The position numbers were made by a program, and so were the translations under genes. This document shows positions 1 through 5,873 of a stretch of 5,873 nucleotides of DNA, in pieces. The notes under the pieces are model-generated. The model had not been told where the DNA came from and did not search any database. It saw only the letters and a list, made by a program, of their open reading frames with translations. Origin of the DNA: Chloroflexota bacterium (GTDB lineage Bacteria; Chloroflexota; Anaerolineae; Caldilineales; Caldilineaceae). The number at the start of each line of letters is the position of its first letter. Position 1 is the stretch's first letter. The stretch spans positions 149,547 to 155,419 of the forward strand of contig DMDA01000027.1 of assembly GCA_003451595.1 (NCBI GenBank). The letters are read 5' to 3'.

Positions 1-298
1 GTATTGCTATGCCGGTATTGCTGTGTTTGCGTTGTTGCGCAGCGCAAGGCTGATTGTACCACAACGCTGGAAATGAACTGTCCGCACGACAGCCTACAAG
101 ACAGGTCGCTGCCAGGAAGAGTAGTATCGCCACAGATGTCAGTGTTGCAGTGGCTCAAGTCACGGCTCAAATTACTTCGCGACTGCGGCTGCTTTCGTGT
201 ACAATGCACTTTGCGGTGCTTTTTCCCAACACGGCGTCGTGCATGGCTTTGTCCCATGGCAGCGGCGCCCCGTGATCTCACTGTACGGAGGAAACCTG
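1..298. other. Leading non-coding stretch, no supported gene
   Basis: I see no convincing gene here. Frames that stay open across it translate to Cys/Arg-rich, low-complexity products without family motifs, and one runs into the membrane-protein gene in the wrong frame. Small structures visible are a direct repeat GTATTGCT at 1-8 and 15-22, and a near-perfect dyad TTGCGC-A-GCGCAA at 35-47. A TACAAT at 200-205 could be a -10 box for the gene at 299, which would give a leader of roughly 85 nt, but I find no good -35 at 15-18 nt spacing, so it is not called as a promoter. The far left could be the downstream flank of a gene outside the window. Confidence 0.5.
287..291 (+). promoter_or_regulatory. 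Ribosome binding site GGAGG deciding the start at 299
   Basis: GGAGG lies 7 nt upstream of the ATG at 299. The reading frame is open further upstream to a GTG at 197, but that GTG has no comparable Shine-Dalgarno sequence and the extra 34 residues look non-coding. The site therefore fixes the start at 299. Confidence 0.8.
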
Positions 299-709
299 AT
301 GACTGTTCCCAAGCGTTTCGAGGTGCTGCGCTTCATGGGCGCGCTGTTCAAGGTCTTTGCGTGGATTACCCTGATTCTGGCGATTCTCAGCGCCATTGCG
401 ATCGTCTTGTTGCCGCAGATCAGTGGACTGAGCGACGTGCTTGGCCCCTACGCCGGACTGGCTGTCGCCGCCGGTGCTGGCGCCATCGTTACCGGTCTGC
501 TTGTGTTGTTGGGGGGGCTGCTAAATTTCGTCATGCTCTATGCGCTGGGGGAGATCATTTTGCTCCAGATCGCCGTTGAGGAAAACACCCGCCTGACCGC
601 CGCTCTGCTGCTCAAGATGCACCAGGACACCTTGCCTGAACCAACGGCGTCGGCAGCCGCATATTCGCCGCCAGGCGGCTTTGCCAACGAACCTGCACCC
701 TACCGATGA
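299..709 (+). CDS. Small two-helix membrane protein, unknown function
   Basis: This encodes a 136-residue protein that I do not recognise as a named family. A short basic N-terminus (Lys5, Arg6, Arg11) is followed by a hydrophobic helix at about residues 13-38. A second, long Gly/Ala/Leu-rich hydrophobic stretch spans about 52-91. Next comes an amphipathic segment with the motif EENTR (94-98) and then TAALLL, and finally a Pro/Ala/Ser-rich, probably disordered tail from about 112. The layout suggests a two-pass inner-membrane protein with a cytoplasmic helix after helix 2. The start is chosen from the GGAGG site 7 nt upstream. The gene lies 50 nt before the amidohydrolase on the same strand with no obvious terminator between, so cotranscription is possible, although nothing in the protein ties it to that enzyme. 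A run of seven G (511-517) encodes Gly-Gly inside helix 2. It is probably a real gene; the function is open. Confidence 0.8.
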   Translation: MTVPKRFEVLRFMGALFKVFAWITLILAILSAIAIVLLPQISGLSDVLGPYAGLAVAAGAGAIVTGLLVLLGGLLNFVMLYALGEIILLQIAVEENTRLTAALLLKMHQDTLPEPTASAAAYSPPGGFANEPAPYR

Positions 710-759
710 GCGCTTCGTCTTGCTCTGCCGGGCTATGGCGCTGAGCGCAAGGATAACCC

Positions 760-2196
<1,437 letters not shown>

Positions 2197-2198
2197 GA

Positions 2199-2552
2199 CT
2201 ACTCCTCACCGAGGATCGAATTCAGGATCATGGCGATCGCGCCAATGATGATGCTGGCAAGCAGCGCCCACCAAAAGGTGTCGATCTGGAAAGACTCCGG
2301 GAATATCCATGAGGTGATGTACAGCATCAACGTGTTGATCACGAAGGTGAACAATCCAAGCGTCAGAACAACTAACGGACAGGTCAACAACATCAAAACT
2401 GGCTTGAGGACTGCCATCAGCAGGCCTAGCACGGCTGACACTAGAAAAAGCGTGCCGATTCCGCCCGTAAAGTGCAAACCGGGCAGCAACCAAACTGTGA
2501 TGCCGACGGAAATCGCCAGCACAATCCAGCGAATTAAAATTGACTTGACCAT
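2199..2552 (-). CDS. YvlD-like four-helix membrane protein (PF04020, 'phage holin family')
   Basis: This is a 117-residue, very hydrophobic protein with four predicted transmembrane helices at about residues 4-24, 31-57, 60-82 and 92-112. The family core is visible: Lys50-Pro51, Pro59, and then VLTLGLFTFVIN (62-73). The WLLPGL motif after helix 1 (21-26) is also typical. The length matches the family's usual 110-130 residues. Members are widespread chromosomal inner-membrane proteins such as B. subtilis YvlD. Their role is poorly known, and the 'holin' label is a naming legacy that does not imply a prophage. AGGAGG (2558-2563, read on the minus strand) lies 5 nt before the ATG and fixes the start. 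The gene follows hyuA by 67 nt with no convincing terminator between, so it may share the hyuA transcript. It is convergent with the amidohydrolase. Confidence 0.9.
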   Translation of the reverse strand: MVKSILIRWIVLAISVGITVWLLPGLHFTGGIGTLFLVSAVLGLLMAVLKPVLMLLTCPLVVLTLGLFTFVINTLMLYITSWIFPESFQIDTFWWALLASIIIGAIAMILNSILGEE

Positions 2553-2619
2553 AACTTCCTCCTCATTGAATCATGGGTTGCGCAATCCGGAGCCTTGCGT
2601 TTCCTTTTAGAGCCGTCGC

Positions 2620-4743
2620 TTACGGTGGTCCCTCTAGCGTACACCACATCCACAAATTTTGCATCCCGTCCACCATCGCCGACCAGCCAGGCGCCAGCAC
2701 GATGGTGGTGTCGTACTGGTAGATGAGCGCTGGCCCCGTCAGGCGATGTCCGCACTGAAGCTGGCTGCGTGCGTAGCAGGTGGTCTGCACTGGCCCTGAT
2801 GGGGCAAACCACACCGGCTTGACGCCAACGCACGCGACAGATACATCCGTTGTTGCCGGTGTGTCGACGATAGGCAATGCTGGCCTGGCGCCAGGCGCTA
2901 CGGCGCGCACGCGCACCGTCACCGCTTCAACGTGTTCCTGGGGCATGGCGTAGCCGTAACGCTGAGCGTGTGCAGCGTGAAACGCCGCCACCGCGCCTGA
3001 CACGCTTGCGGGTGTGATGGGTAGGGAAAGTGGCACGGTCAACTCGTAGCTTTGCCCCCGATAGCGCAGATCCAGCGCCGCCGTTGTTGTTAGCGGCGCA
3101 CCTGTCTCACGCGTCAGCGCGTGCTGTGTCCTGGCGCTGAGCGCCGCAACGGTTGCCGCCAACAGTGTTGGATCGGTGCTCAACGCCAATGCATCAGCCA
3201 ACAGCGCCTGCGAGGTCTCGCTGGTCACGTCTGCCATCAACATACCGAAGGCGCTCAAGACGCCAGGGTGTGGTGGGCAGAGGATGTGCGAGACGCCCAA
3301 ACTCATCGCCAGATCACACGCATGCAGAGGGCCGGCGCCACCAAAGGGTAGCAGCACGAAGTCGCGCGGGTCATAGCCACGCTCGACGGAGACGCGGCGC
3401 AGCGCCCGCTCCATCGTAGCATTGGCGACGCGCACCACGCCCAATGCAGCCTCCTCCGCGCTCAGGTGAAGCGAGTCGCCCAGCTGCTGCAAAACGCGCC
3501 GCGCCGCAGCTTCATCCAGCGTCACCTGTCCATGACCGCCGAGAAAGCCCGCTGCATCGAGCCGCCCCAGCACCAAATTGGCATCGGTCACCGTTGGCAG
3601 TTCACCGCCGCGACCGTAACAAGCTGGCCCCGGCACGGCGCCAGCGCTGCGCGGCCCGACTTGAAGCGCACCGCCTGTATCCACAAAGGCGATGCTGCCG
3701 CCCCCTGCACCCACGGTGTGAATATCGATCACAGGCAGACGCAGCGGCAGGTCGGTGATTGTGCTTTCAGCGGTGGTGGGGATGTAGCCTGGGCAGAGCG
3801 CAACGTCGGTGCTGGTGCCGCCCATATCGAAGGTAATCAGATTGGTTACGTTGCGATTGGTCAGGGCGCAGGGCAGTGGAGGCGTAGAGAGGCGCATTGC
3901 CTGTTCGGCAACGGCAAAGGCGCCCACCGCCCCGCCAGCCGGGCCACTCAATACAACGCGGGCTGCCTGCGCCGCTGCCTGTTCCAGAGCGATCACCCCG
4001 CCATTCGACTGCATGATGTGCACAGCCGGGCGTTCACCAGGCAGTTGCCGCGTCAACGCCTGTTCAAGGCGCGTCAGGTAATGCGCAACCAGCGGTTGTA
4101 CATATGCGTTGATCACCGTCGTGGCCGTGCGTTCGTATTCACGATATTCGGGAAGGATGTCGCAGCTCAAAGAGATCGGCAGATTGGGCAAGGCGGCGTG
4201 AAGCAATTCCGCAGCACGCACTTCATGCGCAGGATTGCGAAAGGAAAAGAGGAAAACGATGGCGAGGCTTTCTATCTCGTCGGTGCGCAATTTCTCCACC
4301 AACGCCGGAATGTCGGCTTCCGCCAGTGGCGTGATGATGTTGCCCTGATGATCCAGCCGTTCGTCGATCTCCAGTCGATGGGAGGCGACGACGAGCGGGG
4401 CCGGGCGCGCCTGATGCAGCCGATATAGCTCCGGGCGATTTTGCCGGCCAATCGCGAGTATGTCGGCAAAGCCGGCGGTCGTCAAGAGCGCCGTCCTGGC
4501 GCCACGGCGTTCAAGCAACGCGTTTGTCGCTACCGTCATGCCGTGGACGATCGCCAGTCTGGGCGCCGCCTCGGTTGCAACATCGGTCAGCAAGCCCAGG
4601 TCGCGCAGCCCCTGAAGAATGGCCATGCTCTGGTCGGTCGGGGTCGTCGGGACTTTATGAACGAGCAATTGCCCCTTGCGCCAGACGACAAAATCGGTGA
4701 AGGTGCCACCTACGTCAATCCCCACAAAAAGAGTGTTGTCCAT
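2620..4743 (-). CDS. hyuA: Hydantoinase/oxoprolinase subunit A (HyuA family)
   Basis: This 707-residue protein is the full usual length for HyuA/N-methylhydantoinase A. These ASKHA-fold enzymes use ATP to open or carboxylate ring and carbonyl substrates: N-methylhydantoin, 5-oxoproline, or acetone/acetophenone in related carboxylases. The N-terminal domain starts with the phosphate loop GIDVGGTFTD (8-17). The central domain contains FDMGGTSTDV (305-314), VGAGGGS (344-350), SAGAVPGPACYGRGG (366-380), TDANLVLGRLD (386-396), PFGGAGPLHA (466-475) and PPHPGVLSAFG (490-500). The C-terminal domain has LRYRGQSYEL (559-568) and RYGYAM (595-600). The start is certain: GIDVGG begins at residue 8 and an in-frame stop lies two codons upstream of the ATG. 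No real Shine-Dalgarno is visible before it. A segment at about 284-300 looks like a small insertion before the DMGGTSTD strand. The usual partner HyuB is not next to it: downstream is the YvlD-like gene and upstream is a divergent lipoprotein. The substrate cannot be read from the sequence. Confidence 0.95.
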   Translation of the reverse strand: MDNTLFVGIDVGGTFTDFVVWRKGQLLVHKVPTTPTDQSMAILQGLRDLGLLTDVATEAAPRLAIVHGMTVATNALLERRGARTALLTTAGFADILAIGRQNRPELYRLHQARPAPLVVASHRLEIDERLDHQGNIITPLAEADIPALVEKLRTDEIESLAIVFLFSFRNPAHEVRAAELLHAALPNLPISLSCDILPEYREYERTATTVINAYVQPLVAHYLTRLEQALTRQLPGERPAVHIMQSNGGVIALEQAAAQAARVVLSGPAGGAVGAFAVAEQAMRLSTPPLPCALTNRNVTNLITFDMGGTSTDVALCPGYIPTTAESTITDLPLRLPVIDIHTVGAGGGSIAFVDTGGALQVGPRSAGAVPGPACYGRGGELPTVTDANLVLGRLDAAGFLGGHGQVTLDEAAARRVLQQLGDSLHLSAEEAALGVVRVANATMERALRRVSVERGYDPRDFVLLPFGGAGPLHACDLAMSLGVSHILCPPHPGVLSAFGMLMADVTSETSQALLADALALSTDPTLLAATVAALSARTQHALTRETGAPLTTTAALDLRYRGQSYELTVPLSLPITPASVSGAVAAFHAAHAQRYGYAMPQEHVEAVTVRVRAVAPGARPALPIVDTPATTDVSVACVGVKPVWFAPSGPVQTTCYARSQLQCGHRLTGPALIYQYDTTIVLAPGWSAMVDGMQNLWMWCTLEGPP

Positions 4744-4773
4744 GCTTCACAGCTTATGACCTGATGGCTGGCG

Positions 4774-4878
4774 CTGGTCATATTATCGGGACTATCCCAA
4801 ACTGACTGGCGCGGGTTTGCTCAATGGAATGCTTCCGCTATAATAACAATTACTCGCTGCCGTGTCATCTATGACCAG
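4774..4878. repeat. 9-bp inverted repeat CTGGTCATA / TATGACCAG flanking the promoter zone
   Basis: CTGGTCATA at 4774-4782 and TATGACCAG at 4870-4878 are exact reverse complements, 87 nt apart, on either side of the TATAAT. The left arm also pairs with a closer TATGACC at 4755-4761 (7 bp, 14-nt spacer). The right arm is preceded by GTCAT at 4864-4868, which makes a compact GTCAT-CT-ATGAC dyad. This arrangement fits binding sites for one regulator acting on both genes, but chance is not excluded. Confidence 0.4.
4817..4844 (+). promoter_or_regulatory. Candidate sigma-70 type promoter for the BMP lipoprotein gene
   Basis: A perfect TATAAT (4839-4844) is preceded by TTGCTC (4817-4822, matching the -35 consensus only in TTG) with a 16-nt spacer. 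Transcription would start near 4851 and give a leader of about 140 nt before the ATG at 4992. The -10 is strong and the -35 is weak. Confidence 0.5.
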
Positions 4879-4935
4879 AACGAAAAATTGCGCTGGCGCC
4901 TGGCACGATCGGCAGTCCTCACTCCTTCTGTAGCT

Positions 4936-4971
4936 AATGAGTATTGACGTCAACTCAGCATTTCGTGAAAT
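4936..4971. promoter_or_regulatory. Two adjacent dyads in the BMP gene leader, candidate operator
   Basis: TTGACGTCAA (4944-4953) is a perfect 10-bp palindrome. Flanking TGAG (4938-4941) and CTCA (4954-4957) extend it with a 2-nt bulge. Immediately after it, ATTTC-GT-GAAAT (4960-4971) forms a second dyad that ends 4 nt before the ribosome binding site. Both lie downstream of the candidate promoter, which is where a repressor would block transcription. The class of regulator cannot be named from this. Confidence 0.4.
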
Positions 4972-4975
4972 CCGT

Positions 4976-4981
4976 AGGAGG
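4976..4981 (+). promoter_or_regulatory. Ribosome binding site AGGAGG of the BMP lipoprotein gene
   Basis: AGGAGG is separated by 10 nt from the ATG at 4992, which is slightly long but workable. It decides the start over an in-frame GTG at 4965, which has no such site. The residues that follow the chosen ATG form a proper lipoprotein signal peptide. Confidence 0.75.
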
Positions 4982-4991
4982 ATTCAAACCC

Positions 4992-5873
<882 letters not shown>

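Larger units (their letters stand above)
4744..4991. promoter_or_regulatory. Divergent regulatory region between hyuA and the BMP lipoprotein gene
   Basis: This 248-nt region is free of supported genes and is visibly more AT-rich than its flanks. It must hold the promoters of both divergent genes. For the plus strand a perfect TATAAT is present at 4839-4844. For hyuA a GATAAT (minus strand, 4782-4787) is a possible -10 without a clear -35. Several symmetric motifs occur: TATGACC at 4755-4761 facing GGTCATA at 4776-4782, a further TATGACC at 4870-4876, and the palindrome TTGACGTCAA at 4944-4953. I see no known riboswitch or tRNA. Confidence 0.7.

Noticed and set aside
511..517. Seven-G run as a phase-variation switch
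   Set aside because: A single G7 tract in a GC-rich gene encodes Gly-Gly in a helix. Nothing suggests a surface or contingency gene, so it is probably incidental.
4..579. Open frame of 191 codons on the plus strand
   Set aside because: It overlaps the membrane-protein gene in another frame, is rich in Cys and Arg, has no hydrophobic or family pattern and no ribosome binding site.
2199..2552. Prophage remnant suggested by the 'phage holin' family name
   Set aside because: The PF04020/YvlD family is a common chromosomal membrane-protein family. No other phage gene, integrase or attachment site is seen.
2581..2599. CGCAA...TTGCG hairpin between hyuA and the YvlD-like gene as a terminator
   Set aside because: The stem has only 5 bp with a 9-nt loop, and no U-tract follows on the minus strand.
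3466..4428. 320-codon plus-strand frame inside hyuA
   Set aside because: It is antisense to a full-length HyuA with all family motifs. Its product is Arg/His/Gln-rich without recognisable motifs, as expected for a shadow frame in GC-rich DNA.
4944..4949. TTGACG as a -35 box close to the BMP start
   Set aside because: The hexamer at 17-nt spacing is GAAATC, not a plausible -10. The palindrome explains the TTGAC better.

Overview
This is a GC-rich bacterial chromosomal window with five genes (four complete, one cut by the right edge) and no RNA genes, mobile elements or CRISPR. It looks like a Chloroflexota genome, perhaps Caldilinea-like. The reasons are the strong GGAGG ribosome binding sites, the lipoprotein leader with a Cys-Thr-Ala start followed by an Ala/Pro/Thr-rich linker, and the general style of the proteins. 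This assignment is an inference from style only.

Layout, left to right. Bases 1-298 hold no convincing gene. On the plus strand, 299-709 encodes a small two-helix membrane protein that I do not recognise. It is followed after 50 nt by 760-2196, an amidohydrolase of the SAH/MTA-deaminase-like (ATZ/TRZ) group. This enzyme keeps all five predicted metal ligands but has Gln at two positions where deaminases carry His and Glu. Tail to tail with it, with only 2 nt between the stop codons, lies a minus-strand pair: hyuA (2620-4743, hydantoinase/oxoprolinase subunit A) and then, 67 nt downstream, a YvlD-type four-helix membrane protein (2199-2552). A divergent intergenic region (4744-4991) separates hyuA from a plus-strand BMP/PnrA-family lipoprotein. 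That lipoprotein starts at 4992 and is still open at the right edge, so a search restricted to stop-terminated ORFs misses it.

How the genes may work together (inference): the lipoprotein belongs to a family that captures nucleosides for ABC import. The amidohydrolase belongs to a family acting on purine-like or triazine-like rings. HyuA belongs to an ATP-dependent family acting on hydantoin or oxoproline rings. Together they suggest scavenging of a nitrogen heterocycle (nucleoside, purine breakdown product or hydantoin). No hyuB or ABC permease/ATPase genes are visible in the window, so the pathway is incomplete here.

The most interesting features are the substituted active site of the amidohydrolase, the hyuA without an adjacent hyuB, and the symmetric motifs in the hyuA/BMP divergent region. 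These include a 9-bp inverted repeat flanking the likely promoter zone and a TTGACGTCAA palindrome in the BMP leader. I did not find a clear, wholly new system.
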